This document shows, in pieces, positions 1 to 13,464 of a DNA stretch of 64,000 bases. Numbering within the stretch: position 1 is the stretch's first letter; every line of letters starts with the position of its first letter. The notes under the pieces were generated by a model. It was not told where the DNA came from and ran no database searches. It worked only from the letters and a program-made list of their open reading frames with translations. The position numbers and the translations under genes were made by a program. Location: positions 1,178,001 to 1,242,000 of the forward strand of contig NW_026515416.1 of assembly GCF_014898815.1 (NCBI RefSeq), written 5' to 3'. The DNA comes from Panonychus citri. Its lineage: Eukaryota > Arthropoda > Arachnida > Trombidiformes > Tetranychidae.

Positions 1-175
1 TAAATTGTTCAATATTATAGTTGCAGTTAAGGATAATTGATGGGAGAAATTTAGAAATTAAAAGGTAAAATTATGCAATAAAGGTAGAAAATGGAGAATA
101 AAAAAAGAGAGAGGAAAGTAGGAAAAGAAAACAGGATATCCAAGTATTCATGTACTTGAATTGATCTTTACTGAC

Positions 176-1246
176 CTGAGCCCGTTTAAGGAATTCAGCT
201 TGTCCAGCTCCAATATTTTCCTTCTTACCAGACCAAGCTTTAAGGGCGCTGGCCTGTAAGGCGCGACCATAGCTAAAGGTAAGAGCCCAAGGTTTCTTGG
301 CGGCCAATTTGTTGATTGCGTTCAAATTAACTGAAGCTTCTTCCTCCGATTGTCCCCCTGAGAGGAAAACAACACCAGGCATAGCGGGTGGTACAGTTCG
401 TTGAAGAGCAGTAACAGTAGCCAGAGCAACTTGTTCGGGTGTAGCCTTGGCGGAAGCGGATTGTCCAGAGGTAACCATATTTGGCTTGAGCAAAGTACCT
501 TCAAGATAAACATTATGATCACTAAGAGCCTTGTAAACAGCGGCTAATACTTTCTCGGTGACCTTTTGACATCTTTCCAAGGTGTGATCACCATCAGGTA
601 AGATTTCAGGTTCAACAATTGGTACCAAACCAGCCTGTTGACAACAGGTAGCATAACGAGCCAGAACATTGGCATTTTCCAAAATGGCCAATGGTGATGG
701 TGTATGTTTACCGATTTTAAGGACACATCGCCATTTAGCAAATCGACAACCAGCATCGAAATATTTTTTACACCGTTTGGACAAATCATCTAAACCTTGG
801 GTGGTTGATTCACCTTCGGTACCTTGAAGATCAACAACACCAGTGTCTACTTTAATTCCGGGAATGATTCCTCTGCTTTTCAATAGATCGGGAAATGGTG
901 TACCATCATCGGCTTTTTGGTAAACAGTTTCATCAAATAAAATGACACCGCTAATGAATTTGGGCATATCATCATTACTGGTGAATAATAATTGACGGTA
1001 AGTACGACGATTCTCCTCATTGTTTTCCACTCCAATGTTTTGAAGTCGCTTTCCCATGGTACCTGAAAAAAAGAGTAAAAATTTACAATTAGAAAAAAAT
1101 TCACAATGAAAATGAACATTTCCACAATTATCCTTACCGGTTGATTCATCGGCGGCCAGGATACCCTTGCCAGGGGCAACAATGGCATCAGCAGTAGCTT
1201 TCAAAGCTTTTTGTAATTCAAGAGGAAGATATTCAAAGTAGGCCAT
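176..1246 (-). CDS. Ald: Fructose-bisphosphate aldolase, class I (3' end outside window)
   Basis: Cleaves fructose-1,6-bisphosphate to DHAP and glyceraldehyde-3-phosphate in cytosolic glycolysis. Coding exon 1 is 1138-1246 and exon 2 is 176-1062. The 75-bp intron has GT-AG ends and joins residues ADESTG to TMGKRLQNIG, exactly as in the family. Visible family landmarks are the DESTG loop, the KWRCVLKIG strand, EPEILPDGDHTLERCQ, and LLKPNM carrying the Schiff-base lysine. The reading frame runs 332 codons to ...FLKRAQ, where CAG|gtcag is a good donor. About 30 C-terminal residues, including the usual terminal tyrosine, are missing and must lie left of position 1. Arthropod aldolases are known to use alternative last exons at this position. 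Upstream, an acceptor near 1298 and a donor near 2157 indicate a 5'-UTR intron of about 0.85 kb. Very secure identification; incomplete gene. Confidence 0.97.
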
Positions 1247-2529
1247 TTTTGAAGAAAAAGATGAAGTGGATGAAGATCTTTTCTTTAGACGAGTTACTGT
1301 AATTGTGAATAGAAAAGGAAGAAAAAAAAAATTAGCAAAGAAAACAGTTAATGATTAAGGTGATAAAATGAAGGGAAACACCAAGAAATCATAAAGAAAT
1401 CAATTGCTTATTGGTGGAAAATTGTTGAAGATGATTAAGTTGATTATTGAATTGCTGTTTAACTCGATTATAATTGTCTATCTAAATTATCTTATTTTCT
1501 CTTATGACAAAAATCCAAAAACATTATTAACTATTTGGTGCGAAGGTTAATCAGATAGCAAGAAGATAATCATCTTTATAAGAAATGGAAAATAAGATTA
1601 AATGAGAATGAGAAACAAATAATGTGATAATAATTATGTTGATGGAGAAATAAAAAAAAGGAAATAAAAAGAATCGAAATTAAAACATAATAATTAGTGA
1701 TGAGAATTGAATCAACAGGGAAAAAAAGTCATCTTCAAGGTTATCACCAATAAGCAATTCTTTTCATCATGTAGAGAGAATAGAAAATGATTCAATGGTG
1801 AATGTTGATTAAGTCATTTGAGAAAATTTTTACATGATCGAGATATTCTTCCCATCTTGATGAATAATAGATAATCTTCTAAATCTCAGGGAACAATTAG
1901 AATCAAGAGCAATTAATGAAATAATAAGAAAAAGAAAATAAATTAAAAGCAAAACATTGGATATTGAAGCTCTTTAGCTTTTCCAAAGGGTTAGAATAGA
2001 AGAAGAGAAAGAAAAAAAAGAGAAACAACAATTAACCTTAATCAACATTTACCCGATTGATTGTTGTGTTTGGGATACTAACAATTTTGGATTAATGGAC
2101 AACATATCATTTTTAATAGTCAAAGTGTTAATAGAATAATAGATTAAATTGACTTACCTTAAATAAGAATCAAGAGAAACACAATTTGCAAGGGCAATCG
2201 GTTAACCAGAAGCAAGAACACAAATGATGTAAAAGACAAGGGAGGTTACATACTTGGTGGAAGATGCGCTCTTATGGTTAACTTTTTTGTTCGTTTCATT
2301 TCAATTTGTTGGAACAATTAAATTCATCCATCATTTGGTTTGATTGTCACAGAGAATTGAACAATTTTCTAGATAATTAAGAGAAAAAGAAATTTGATTC
2401 TTCAGGTTAATTGGTTGAGAAAAGAGGAGAGCTAAAAATGTAAACAAACCTTTTCATTTTCTTTTTTTTCCCATTTTCATTCCAATGGAACTTTTTTTCT
2501 TGTATTCTCTTTATTGGGAATTGATTGTA
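1247..2529 (-). other. Aldolase 5' UTR, UTR intron and promoter side
   Basis: No coding capacity was seen. Read on the minus strand, a short UTR segment precedes the ATG and begins after an acceptor near 1298. A donor of the form AAG|gtaag at about 2156-2158 marks the end of an upstream non-coding exon that reaches towards about 2280. The rest is AT-rich intron with many GATTAA/TTAATC words. The exon limits are inferred from splice-site shape only. Confidence 0.5.
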
Positions 2530-3438
2530 ATATTGGTGTCACGACCTTGTACCTTGTTGGCATTTCTCGTTCATATGGTGGCCTTTATAAGGAGATGATA
2601 AGGTTAAGGGTAAAAAGGTTAGAGTTTATGTTTACATTAAAGTGAACATATGTGATTAGATTGAAGGGAAAATCATCATGAGAAAGAAAAAGTTACAGTT
2701 TTTGTTTTGTTTTCTTTTCTCCTTCCATTACAATTGACAAATCGAATCTGACCTTGGACTTTCTATTACTATTCTAGTTAACCTACAACCCTTTTCGTTG
2801 TTTAGCTTAACCCTAAACACGATACAAGGTCTTAGGTCACAACCTTTTCAAAACGGTAAACAACAGACGATTTTCATTCTATTGACATTGAGATTAACCA
2901 TTTTAAAAGTAAAAGTGTTAACCCTTTCGACAATTTGTCCTTCGATTGTAACAATTTAACCCGAAGGGAACCTTTAGTGGCCTTGAAACATCAAAATCCA
3001 ACCTGAACTCTAGGTTAACGGAACCAAAGGGTTACAAATAAAATACAAAAAAAAACAGAAAATCAATAAGAAAACCATGGAAAATAGAAAAGAAAAGAAA
3101 TTAAAACTCTTACCATTTAAAAAGAGAAAAATATTCTGAAAAGATAACTAAACCTTTTAAACCAAAACAATCAGCTAATTGTAAAACCAAAATACTAATA
3201 ACAATTAAAAAAATGAATCACCAAAACAATTAAACGAAAACATAAACAAACATTTAAAAACAGATTAATGATCAGAGTTTAAACGATAAAGATAAGAAAA
3301 ACAACTTATCGTGATTAATAACAGTTCCAATAGATGAAAACAAATTAAAACAATTAATCACAATGATAACAAGAAAAAATTAAAAAGATAATTAAAATTA
3401 AAAAGATTAAAAAAAATCGCAAAGATGATTTCAAATCG
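2530..3438 (-). repeat. Dispersed repeat, copy 1 (inverted relative to the other two)
   Basis: The reverse complement of this stretch matches about 10640-11331 and the two halves of 13870-16520. A core of several hundred bases differs at only a few positions by eye. There is no coding potential. It is rich in GGTTAA/TTAACC words. Limits were set by where similarity fades: near GGTGTCACGACC on the left and near TTTCAAATCG on the right. Relative to copy 3 it has about 115 extra bases near 3190-3310. It lies in the divergent promoter interval between aldolase and the YEATS gene. It probably represents a non-autonomous transposable element or a solo terminal repeat; class unknown. Confidence 0.85.
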
Positions 3439-3487
3439 CGCGCTCAAAATTCTGCAATGATTTTGATTTTTTTCTTCTCAAAAGCAA

Positions 3488-3500
3488 CACCAGAGGGCGA
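3488..3500 (+). promoter_or_regulatory. CTCF-like motif upstream of YEATS gene
   Basis: CACCAGAGGGCGA fits the bilaterian CTCF core (CCASYAGRKGGCR) apart from the first base. It lies about 220 bp before the YEATS gene start and just outside repeat copy 1. Binding is inferred; only the motif is seen. Confidence 0.4.
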
Positions 3501-3719
3501 AGAATTCCGATCCGAGCCTTTTAATTGTGTTTATCTTTTTTATTATGTTACCAATAGAGCCTCTGATGTCTCTTAATTTTTTGTTTTTGTTTGTTAATTA
3601 ACTATTAGTTAATTAAATGTTTTTTAATTAGTATTCGAGTTATTATATATTGTCTATAAGTATTGGGTGAATCTTATTGTATCGGTGTTTTATTATCACA
3701 AGTGTATTTCTACCAAGAA

Positions 3720-6700
3720 ATGAAGGTTGATGTTGAAGTCCAGATAGAGTTGGGCCATAGTGCAAGCCTCAGAGAAAAGCCTACGGCAGAAGGCTATACA
3801 CATGATTGGACCGTATACGTTCAGGGTATTGATGGAGGTAATATTAAATATTATGTGGAAAAGGTGATCTTTTTACTACATGAAAGTTTCCCTAAACCGA
3901 GAAGAGGTGAGTAATCAATTGATATATCATGAGAAATTCATTTTAAAGCTTGGTCAAGGAAGAGAAAGAGAGGGAATTTTTTAGCTTCTTCTATTTTTCT
4001 CTTCTTCTTTTGCCACTTATATTTATATTATTTTTCTTTTTTTCTTCCTCTCTCGTTCTCGCCATCTTTCACTCTCACTATCTCTCTTTTTCTCTCTAAT
4101 TTCATATCTCCCAAGGCCTTGTTGACTTGTTTATATCTATTTTATTCTATTAACTTGTATCTTAAATTTATTTTTCTTTGGTAAACAAACATATATAGTC
4201 ACTTTTAGCTTCAACATCGATATTTGTTGTTCTTACTGTAGTTTTAAAGAGAAAACACTATATGTTTCTTTCTTGTTCTCTTTCTTTTACCTTCACTTTA
4301 TATATGATAGTTACCTGTCAACCGCCATTAACGGCGCCATGATGGATATCATTTTTATGATGATGAAATTATTTTCTCTTATAATGAATATATTTTTTTA
4401 TTAACGTTCTTCTCTTTTTCTTTTTTTTTCTCTCTCTCTCAACAGTTTTAAAGGAACCTCCATATCAAATATCAGAAAGTGGTTATGCTGGATTTCTGCT
4501 ACCCATAGAGATATATTTTCGTAACAAAGATGAGCCAAAGAAGGTTGAATATACTTACGACCTTTTCCTCCAACTCCATGGGCCTTGTAACAATTCAAAA
4601 CTCCAGAAGCTCACATTCAAAAATCCCAGTGATGATTTTAGGAAGAAACTTCTAAAAGGCGGAGGGGTATGTGTCATATATATCTCTCTCTCTCGCTCGC
4701 TCAATCCACTGACCATCTTACCAAATATCAATCAAAATTTATAAATTTCTAGATTATTTATATGTTAATACATTATGACACATATGTGATACGTAATTAT
4801 CTTAACCCCCTTTATCTGTGTGCTCATGTTTACACCTTTCATGTTGCTCATTTTTGTCAATATGTTTCTGCTTTTAAACCAACGACCCTGTAATAGCTAT
4901 AAAGCTTAACTCCATTGCGACAATTAGCTAATTCAAATGATTTTGATGAAAGCGGTTGTAGTACGTTATTACTTTAGGTAAATTAGAGATGGCGATTGTG
5001 AGCAACATGAATTGATGACTTTCTAATGAGTGTAAAGGCTTATTGTTCTATCTCCCGTCATTCCTCCCACCAGCTTACTCACCTGTTCTCCCAAAAAATT
5101 CTGCTATCTTATAATTTCTCTCCCTCTTCAACTCATTCACACCTTAAAATTATCTTTTCCCCCATCCACCATTTTCTCTCTCTCTCTCTCTCTCTCTCCT
5201 TGCCTCTCTAAAGTGCTTAAACCAGTCCTTATTACATTAATTTGATGTTGATCTTATTTCTAGAGAGTGAGGGGAGAGAGAAAGTTACATCTTGTTTGGA
5301 GAAAAATACCCAAAGAAAATATTCTCTTCTCCTCTCCTGTTTTTTATATGTTATTCTTTTTCTTCTCCACTGTTTTTTCCATCACAATAAGTGTCAACGT
5401 TAAATGTTAATTCATCCACAAGTTATTCTAATTAACCCCGTTTGCTATAGTGTTGATTCTCCTCTCTAATCGATAGGTTATAATTCATCAATCAATGTCG
5501 TGATATCTGTTTTCTAGTTTCTTTTCTTCTATTTAAAAACTGTTTCTCTTAGAGAAATAGCTTTTCTCATCTTCTTTTGCCTTCATTCATTCAGTTTCTT
5601 TCATCTGTTTCACTTACCTATCTCTCTCTCTCTTTCTCTCTCTATTTTTTCTCCAAATCCTCTTCACTTGTTTTTCTTCTTCACTTCTCATTATAACATT
5701 CATCTTTACCTTAATACTTGTTCATCAACAACATCATCAATATTTTTATATATCAACATTGTGAACCCAACAGATTTAACGCAATTCTGATACGTTTTAA
5801 TCTTATTTTTGTTTTTGTTCTTGTTTTCTGGTGATGAAAAATCATGTTTCGATCCGGGCACAGGTTGGACAAACTTTTCCTATTTCCTCTTGTTTTCTTG
5901 CCTTTTAAATTTTGTCCATCACCCATTTAAATGTTACCCTGTAGTTGCTTTTGATCCGTTATGTTGATGAATGTTGATTTAACTGTACGACGTTTTAAGT
6001 GTATAGCCATGTGGCAAACAGGAATTGATGGCAAACAACTTTACCCCAATTTTATTTTTCTCTTTCTACTTTACTATTTCTCTTTCTTCATTCTCTTTCT
6101 TTCTTTCTTTCTCTCCCGTCTTTTTCTACCTGACTTGATCAATACTTTCACCAATTTCTTTTCTTCTGCTTGCTTTTTACCTGAAAACTCGCTCTCCTGT
6201 TTCCTGGTTTCCGTCCCGAAACTGGGACAAATTTACCCGTGTAAATGAGTAGCCAATTGTTTGATTGAATGAACATTTTTTCTTCATTTGAGAGAGAGAG
6301 AGAGAGAGAGAGAGATTTTGTTAACTCGCTCTCGTTCTCTCTGATTTTGATTGCATTATTTCTCTATTATTCCTCGCCATTTTACCTTTACTCACGATTC
6401 TAATTAACTTTGATTTCTATTTTGTATTCATTTTTTAGCTTCTCCATGATAGATCGCAAATTTCTGATTCTCCCTCTCGCTCTCTTCCTGCCCTGGCTTT
6501 GGGAGATGACAGTAAACACAGTCACAAATCTAGTAAATCGCTTTCCAGAGATGGTTCTGGGGAGAAGAAAAAGTCTAGTAAAATGGCGAGTGTCATACCT
6601 TCCAAAGACAAATCTCTACATAGTCAACAATCATCGTTATCTTCAACCCAAGGACAAACTACTACATTATCATCTCATCACTCACAGATCAGCAGTTATC

Positions 6701-9116
6701 ACGAAAAAAGTGTCAACTCCTCCACTTTACCTCAACCTTCCTCATCTTCATCTCAGTCATTACAAGATCCTTTTACCGATCTTTTTGGTACCCCCATAAA
6801 GACCCGACCATCGCCCGATTCCCTGAATTTTAAGTCAAAGGTAAAACTCTCACACCAAATCCTCTTTCTCTCTCTCTTTCCATCTCCCTCTTTCTTTCAG
6901 TCGAAATGATTATTTACTTTTTTCTCCACCAATTATCTACCTCTTTAATGTTCATTTTTGAATACGTTGTCTTTTTTTTCCTTTCTCTTTCTCTCTCTTT
7001 CTGTCTTTCTCTCTATTCCATTTATTCAATCATCTCTTCTGTTCCACCAACTCACACGTTTACTTTTCTCTCCCTCTCTCCTTTTCTCCTGTTCTCGATT
7101 TATATTTTTCTTGGTAACTCATCATTTTTGTGTCTTTTTTTACTTACTTTGCAATTTTAGGATAACGGTGGAAATGGTAGTGGAACAAGCAAATCAAGCT
7201 TAAGTAGCCACAAATCAAGTACTAAGAAGATCTCACCGTCCGATAATATTAAATCTTCATCTGATCTGATAATTAAATCATCAGAAAAGGAAAAGAAACT
7301 GAAACCTATCAATGGAACCATAATTAGTTCGAAAGAAATCAAAACTGAAAAAGATGCCAAGCCAATAAAAGACAAGTCATTCAAGAAACGAGATGAAAGT
7401 CCTAAAGTAAAGAAAGATAAGCTTAGTAAGTCTTCGTTTGATGGAAGGCCAACAACTCCAAATTTAAGTGCCACTTCTTCAAATAAAAAAAGTTCCAGCC
7501 TGAATAATACAACTAGTATAAAAAAGGAAACCATCGATAATTTAAATGTCGGTGGAAGTGGAGGTATTAAAGACAGTAGCAAGAAAAGGAAACGAAGTCT
7601 CTCTCCGCCATCTTTTCCTCCTTCAACTGACAACACTGACAAGAAGGAGACCGAATCTCTAATCAAGTCAAGTAGTAAAGATGGTCTCTCGGAAAAAAGT
7701 CATAAAGAGAAATCAAAGAAACAGAAAGTTTCTTCTCGTGATCAAGTCTCATCAAGTGCAACAACTGGAAGCAATAGTAATCATAAAGTGAAAGATGTAA
7801 AGAAAGAATTGTCCACCTCGACAACAATTAGTTTAACCAACAATGAAAACACGGGTACAACAACATTGGAAATTAAATCGGTGAAAAAGGAGAAAACCTG
7901 GGACAGTGAGATGAAAAAGTCTCGATCAAAAGAGCATAAAAGTGACGAAGTAAAATCGAGTAGAGAAAATGTAAGCAAAGATGTTAACAAAGTTCAAGTT
8001 CGTGATAAAGAGATGCTCAAAGAGAAGGAAAAAGAACAACCTGTTCTCGAAAAGAAGGATAAAGAGAAAAGTAAAGAGAAATCTAGTAAAAATCGTGATA
8101 AAGATCGAGATCGAGATCAAAAAGACAAAGAAAAGGAAAAGAAAAGAAACAAAGAAAAAGATGCCATTCACGACGATCTATTCAGTTCAAAAGAACCCGT
8201 TATAAGTAAATATGCAAAGATTCCTAAAGAAAAGTACCTTGGTGCAAATTTAAACGTAAACAGTAACAATCATCTAAGTGGTCACGTTAACAGTTTACGA
8301 GAAACAAGTAGCAGTCCAGCATCAATTGTGTCCGGCTCTTTAACACCCGGAGGTGGTGCCTTCATCGGTGCACCTTCATCTGTTTCATCATTAAATGGTC
8401 CAATAACAACTTTAATGGCTGAAATGGATCAGGAATCATTACCTGTTTCCCCTTTATCATCAAGTTGTGATCCTCATTCACCTTTAACATTTGGTTCAAA
8501 AGATAAAATAACCTCATCTGATGATGAGAACAGTAATCCACCAATTGACCATAGAAGTACCAATCACTCAAGAGACTCCAATGGCAGTAAAAACAATAGC
8601 ATAAACAATAATAATAATAATTCACTTAATATAAACAAATGTTCATCTATTCATGGTAATAATAATAAAAGAAAACAAGACAACACAGTGAGAGACGAAC
8701 CACCGCCACCAATGAGGAATATACATTCAATGGAAAGGAATAAAAATATTCGAGAAAATCCTTCAAGTGGTAACAATAATAGTGGTAATAAAAAGAGGAA
8801 AGAAATTGATTCTTCACATCATGCCAAACAAATGGATCCAATGGATGACCCAATGGAAAACCAAGTATCTCCTAGACAAGCCAATAATAATTCCCGATCA
8901 CAACCTTCATCATACGACTATGATTATATCAGCCAACTTAAAATATTACATCGTAAAATAAATGATCTGAGAGACCGCGATGTCCTCCAACGAATTGTAG
9001 ATATAATTGAAGAAACAGGTCTTTTCAATATGACCAATGCTGCCTTTGACTTTGACTTAATGCAATTAGATAGAAACACTGTTCGTAAAATCCGACAATG
9101 TCTCATCTCAACCTGA
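3720..9116 (+). CDS. MLLT3: YEATS-domain protein of the AF9/ENL family
   Basis: Acyl-lysine reader of transcription-elongation complexes (super elongation complex, DOT1L) in the nucleus. Four exons: 3720-3906, 4446-4666, 6439-6840 and 7161-9116. All phases agree and give 921 residues. The YEATS domain is residues 1-137, with ELGHSASLREKPT, EGYTHDWTVYVQG, LHESFPKPRR and ESGYAGFLLPIEIYFRNK closely matching the family. A long Ser/Lys/Asn-rich linker follows; Lys/Glu runs are densest around 7780-8160. The C-terminal AHD (about residues 855-918) includes LRDRDVLQRIVDIIEETG and AAFDFDLMQLD, the segment that binds AF4, DOT1L and CBX8 in homologues. The start at 3720 was chosen because MKVDVEVQIELGH aligns with the family N-terminus. 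An in-frame ATG at 3663 would add 19 residues. The MLLT1/MLLT3 ancestor is represented here once, so the symbol is the family symbol. Introns carry (CT)n tracts before acceptors. Confidence 0.95.
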
Positions 9117-9687
9117 TGGAAACACAAAAGAATCAATTTAAACGATAAATCAATGGAATCACCTAAATAATAATATCAAACAAAAAAAGATAAACTCTCT
9201 TTCTTTAAAAACCATAATAATTATATCCAATATGTACATACCTTTGTACTTATGTAATAACTTCTTATAAATGTAAATATCACTTTTTTTCTTGTGCAAT
9301 TTAATGTTTAAATGGTTACTTTTGATTAAGTAATTTCCTAATAAATATATAAATATATATTTAATTTGATTCTCGTCATTGTAAGTTAATTTTGTTTCGC
9401 GTTCTCTTGTAATCAACTGAGGATTTAATGACCGATCATATGTTAATCGATTTGGAGAATAGATAAGTTGACCATTGAAAGTCGAACAAATTTATTCACA
9501 AAATTATTGATCAATCCTAAATAGAGTTAAATCTAGTTAACATATTAATGGTGTTTATCTTTCGACCACCTTTAAAAGGTCTTCCTAGTATTGAGGAAAC
9601 ACTTTGGAACTGTAACATTTGTTTCCTTTAATTTACTTTTCTGTTGATAATCAGGTGATTTTTGTAGTTAAAGAGATGTTTAGTTGG
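9117..9687. other. Convergent 3' ends of YEATS gene and MDP1
   Basis: Non-coding, very AT-rich. The YEATS transcript probably ends after an AATAAA at about 9340. The MDP1 3' UTR lies on the right side. No RNA gene or repeat was recognised. Confidence 0.5.
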
Positions 9688-10227
9688 TTAATTAGATGCT
9701 TTGAGTTTTTGTTTTTCTCCCATTGAAAGATTTTCCAAAGCTTTTTTCACCAAATCAACAGTTAATCCATGTTTGGGATTAACCTCGATACAATTAACAC
9801 CTAAAGGAGCCAAATCATCAATGTTTCTTTTCTCGTCATCAAAGAGTATCATCTCTGAATAGGGAATACCAGTTGTCTCATGAAGATTGGTAGCATGGCG
9901 AGTTTTTCGAGCAGGGAAAACTTCTTGGTGTGAGAACAATTTATCCCAACCATAATAGAAAAGGAGAATCGGTCCTCCATGGTAATAGTAAGATCTTGAA
10001 ACAGCAGCCAATTCAATTCCATGATCTTTAATCAAATTAAGAGCCTTCTCAGCTTCAGGGAAAGGTTCCATTTTAACACCTTTAGCATCGTAAACACTAT
10101 TATCTTTCTTCATGTATGGTGGAACCATTTTAAATTGGTCAATTCCCCATGGCCATAAAGTATAATCCAAATCAATTAAAGCCAAACGAGGTTTTCCTGC
10201 AGCTCTCAACAAACTGGTAATTCTCAT
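9688..10227 (-). CDS. MDP1: Magnesium-dependent phosphatase 1 (HAD family)
   Basis: Small HAD-superfamily phosphatase that in mammals dephosphorylates protein tyrosine or sugar/fructosamine phosphates in the cytosol. Single exon, 179 residues, against about 176 in vertebrates. HAD motif I is IDLDYTLWPW with catalytic Asp19 and Asp21. Motif II is AAVSRS (Ser/Arg). The acidic motif IV is ILFDDEKRNI. GIPYSEMILFDDE and LGVNCIEV align with vertebrate MDP1. The start ATG precedes a short MRITSLLRAAGKPR lead that is a little longer than in mammals. The absence of introns in an intact frame could be ancestral loss or an old retrocopy; nothing suggests decay. It converges with the YEATS gene and shares its upstream side with repeat copy 2. 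Confidence 0.95.
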   Translation of the reverse strand: MRITSLLRAAGKPRLALIDLDYTLWPWGIDQFKMVPPYMKKDNSVYDAKGVKMEPFPEAEKALNLIKDHGIELAAVSRSYYYHGGPILLFYYGWDKLFSHQEVFPARKTRHATNLHETTGIPYSEMILFDDEKRNIDDLAPLGVNCIEVNPKHGLTVDLVKKALENLSMGEKQKLKASN

Positions 10228-10439
10228 CTTCGGATTTTAAAGACTAAATGTACAAACACTGGGGAAAGAAAAGAAAATGAACACAGATTAATAACACAAT
10301 TTTCTTCTAAAAAATGCAAATTATTGAGTCAAAAATTTACCGATTAATTAATTAATCACCGATGATTAAAATAAATTACAAATTTTAGGCTTCAAAACCA
10401 AAGATAAACACAGAGGCCAAATAGGACATTTTCCATTGT

Positions 10440-10452
10440 CGCCACCTGGTGG
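10440..10452 (-). promoter_or_regulatory. CTCF-like motif upstream of MDP1
   Basis: Minus strand reads CCACCAGGTGGCG, a full match to the CTCF core. The same 14-mer (with a flanking T on the plus strand, TCGCCACCTGGTGG) occurs again at 19526-19539. It lies 213 bp before the MDP1 ATG. It also contains a CACCTG E-box, so a Snail- or bHLH-type factor is an alternative. Confidence 0.5.
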
Positions 10453-10639
10453 AAAAGAATTTCAACCAAAGCGGTGAGTTTAATTAACAATTAAGTTCCA
10501 ATTGCAATTAATTAAGATTCAATGTGTGAGTTTTTTTTCATCGAACGAATTTTGCGATTTTCAAGCAATTAGATAAATTATTCAAGCAGAAATCAATGTT
10601 GATGTTTCTCGTTCTTGACTGGATCTAATTGCTTGTCTT

Positions 10640-11331
10640 AGTGATTAATTTTTTAATTATTATTAGTATTTTGGTTTTACAATTAGCTGATTGTTGTGGT
10701 TTAAAAGGTTAAGTATCTTTTCGGAATATTTTTCTCTTTTAAATCGTAAGAAATTTAATTTCTTTTCTTTTCTATTTTCCATGGTTTTCTTATTGATTTT
10801 CTGTTTTTTTGTATTTTTATTTGTAACCCTTTGGTTCCGTTAACCTAGTGTTCAGGTTGGATTTTGATGTTTCAAGGCAACTAAAGGTTCCCGTCGGGTT
10901 AAATTGTTACAATCGAAGGACAAATTGTCGAAAGGGTTAACACTTTTACTTTTAAAATGGTTAATCTCAATGTCAATAGAATGAAAATCGTCTGTTGTTT
11001 ACCGTTTTGAAAAGGTTGTGACCTAAGACCTTGTATCGGGTTTAGGGTTAAGCTAAACAACGAAAAGGGTTGTAGGTTAACTAGAATAGTAATAGAAAGT
11101 CCAAGGTCAGATTCGATTTGTCAATTGTAATGGAAGGAGAAAAGAAAAGAAAACAAAACAAAAACTGTAACTTTTTCTTTCTCATGATGATTTTCCTTCA
11201 ATCTAATCACATATGTTCACTTTAATGTAAACATAAACTCTAACCTTTTTACCCTTAACCTTATCACCTCCTTATAAAGGCCACCATATGAACGAGAAAT
11301 CAACGGGTTACAAGGTCGTGACACCAATATT
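10640..11331 (+). repeat. Dispersed repeat, copy 2
   Basis: Plus-strand copy of the repeat family; near-identical to copies 1 and 3 across about 10700-11330. The left limit is blurred (10560-10640) and the right limit is near GTGACACCAATATT. It ends about 84 bp before the first ATG of the E75-like sequence. No coding capacity. Confidence 0.85.
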
Positions 11332-11414
11332 CTGTGTAAATCTCATCTCACTCTCAATATATTATTTAATATTCTAACAATTTAAATGTACTAACAATTA
11401 TCATCTTAGACACA

Positions 11415-13433
11415 ATGATGATTCTGAGTGAAAAAGATCTACAGTTATTATCATCCATGTCAAATACGAATATCACTTCGGAAGCTGATTCAAGTTTTAA
11501 AGACAGTGAATTAAAAATTGAATTTGATGGAACCACAGTTCTATGTCGTGTGTGGTGATCGAGCCTCAGGGTTTCATTATGGTGTTCATTCATGTGAGGG
11601 TTGTAAGGGTTTCTTTCGTCGTTCAATTCAACAGAAAATTCAATATCAACTCTGTACTAAAAATCAACAATGCTCAATCCTCAGAATAAATCGGAATAGA
11701 TGTCAATATTGTCGTTTAAAAAAGTGTATCGCTGTTGGAATGTCTGTTAAACGCTGTTAGATTTGGACGTGTACCAAAACGTGAAAAGGCTAAAATACTC
11801 GCAGCCATGCAAAAGGTAAACGCTAATTGTCAAGAGAAACAATTAACTGAACAATTGGAAGATGAAAGTCGATTGTTATTAAATATTTTACAAGCTCACG
11901 AGGAAAACTGTGATTATACCAAAGAAAAGGTTATCCCGTTAATTGAGAAAGCTCGAGCTAATCCAGTTTACGCTCGATGTCCATCAACAATGGCCTGTCC
12001 ATTGAATCCACTTCCACCCTCAATTGAAAATGGTGGTGGTGTTGGTCCACCTGATGGTGTAATGGAAGATTTTAGTGAAAGATTTTCACCCGCCATCAGA
12101 GGTGTCGTTGAATTTGATAAACGAATCCCCGGTTTTGCAATGTTATCCCAAGACGATCAGATAACTTTACTCAAAGCGGGTGTTTTCGAGGTGCTTTTAG
12201 TACGTTTGGCTTGTATGTTTGATAAATCGACCAATTCAATGATCTGTTTAAACGGAATGGTTCTTAAACGTGATTCCCTTCATTCACAATCAAGTGCTAG
12301 ATTTTTACTTGATTCAATGTTTGGTTCTCTGAGATGCTCAATGCACTTGGATTAACCGATCATGAGATTGCCCTTTTCTGTGCGGTTGTTGTCATCTCAC
12401 CCGATCGACCTGGTCTTCGTAATACTGATCTAGTTCAAAAGATTCACCGTAAATTGGATGATCTCCTTCAGAAAGCAATCATTTCAAACCATTCCGATAA
12501 TCCTGGTCTATTCAGTGAACTTAAGAAAAAAATTCCCGACCTTCGAACTCTAAATACACTTCATTCAGAGAAACTTTTAGCATTCAAAATGGGTCCTAAA
12601 AATGGTCAACAATCACAACAATCACAACAATCACAACAACAACATCAACAACAATCAAATGGTTATCATAATTTATCAGCATCCTCATCACCTGTATCAC
12701 CAATTTCATCATCATCACTTTCATCATTAAATCATCACAATGGTAACAGCAATAGTAGCTCAGACGGAGACAGAAATTGTAACTCACCTGGAAATATGAA
12801 TACAACATCTACCTGTTCATATGCCTCATTATTACCCGTTCAATGGCAAAATTTCACGATTCGGGACAATAACGATGGACCTACTTCATCATCTTCATCT
12901 TCATCCTCATCTTCATCTAATTCATCATTATTATCGCGAACGACCAATAACATCAATAATTCAAATAACATTAACACCAATAGCTCATCTTATGGTTTAA
13001 ATGAAGATGAAAGTTTATCATCATCATCACCAGGATCATATGATAGGAACAGTGTAACCTCATCAGATCACATTTTAATTACCAAATCAACTAAAAGTGC
13101 CAACGGATTAAATAATAACTCTAATAATAATAACAATAGTACTAATCATTATACAAACTCTAATTATCATCATCACCATCATCATCATTTAAATGGTCAC
13201 AATCAACAAAATAACACCTCAAATAGCAGTTCATCATTAGCAAATCATTTTATTCTTGGTCAACGATTACTTCAACAATCAACTAATTCAACAATAGATA
13301 CCAGTTCAAATATAAACAATAAGATGAGAGATAATAACAAATCTGGTTGCCCTCGAGATAATTTAATCAATTCATTTAATCATCATCGTTATCAAGAAAA
13401 TAACAACCATCATCATAATAACCATTATGATAA

Positions 13434-13464
<31 letters not shown>

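Noticed and set aside
6906..7203. Leu/Ser/Phe-rich frames over CT-rich introns, here and elsewhere
   Set aside because: Translations of polypyrimidine intron sequence without coding features.
7157..7666. Long minus-strand open frame opposite the YEATS linker
   Set aside because: Antisense shadow of a Ser/Lys-rich exon that has clear homology on the plus strand.
10920..11130. Telomere-like TTTAGGGTTAAG words in the dispersed repeat
   Set aside because: They are not tandem and the same block recurs as a dispersed element between genes, so it is not a telomeric array.
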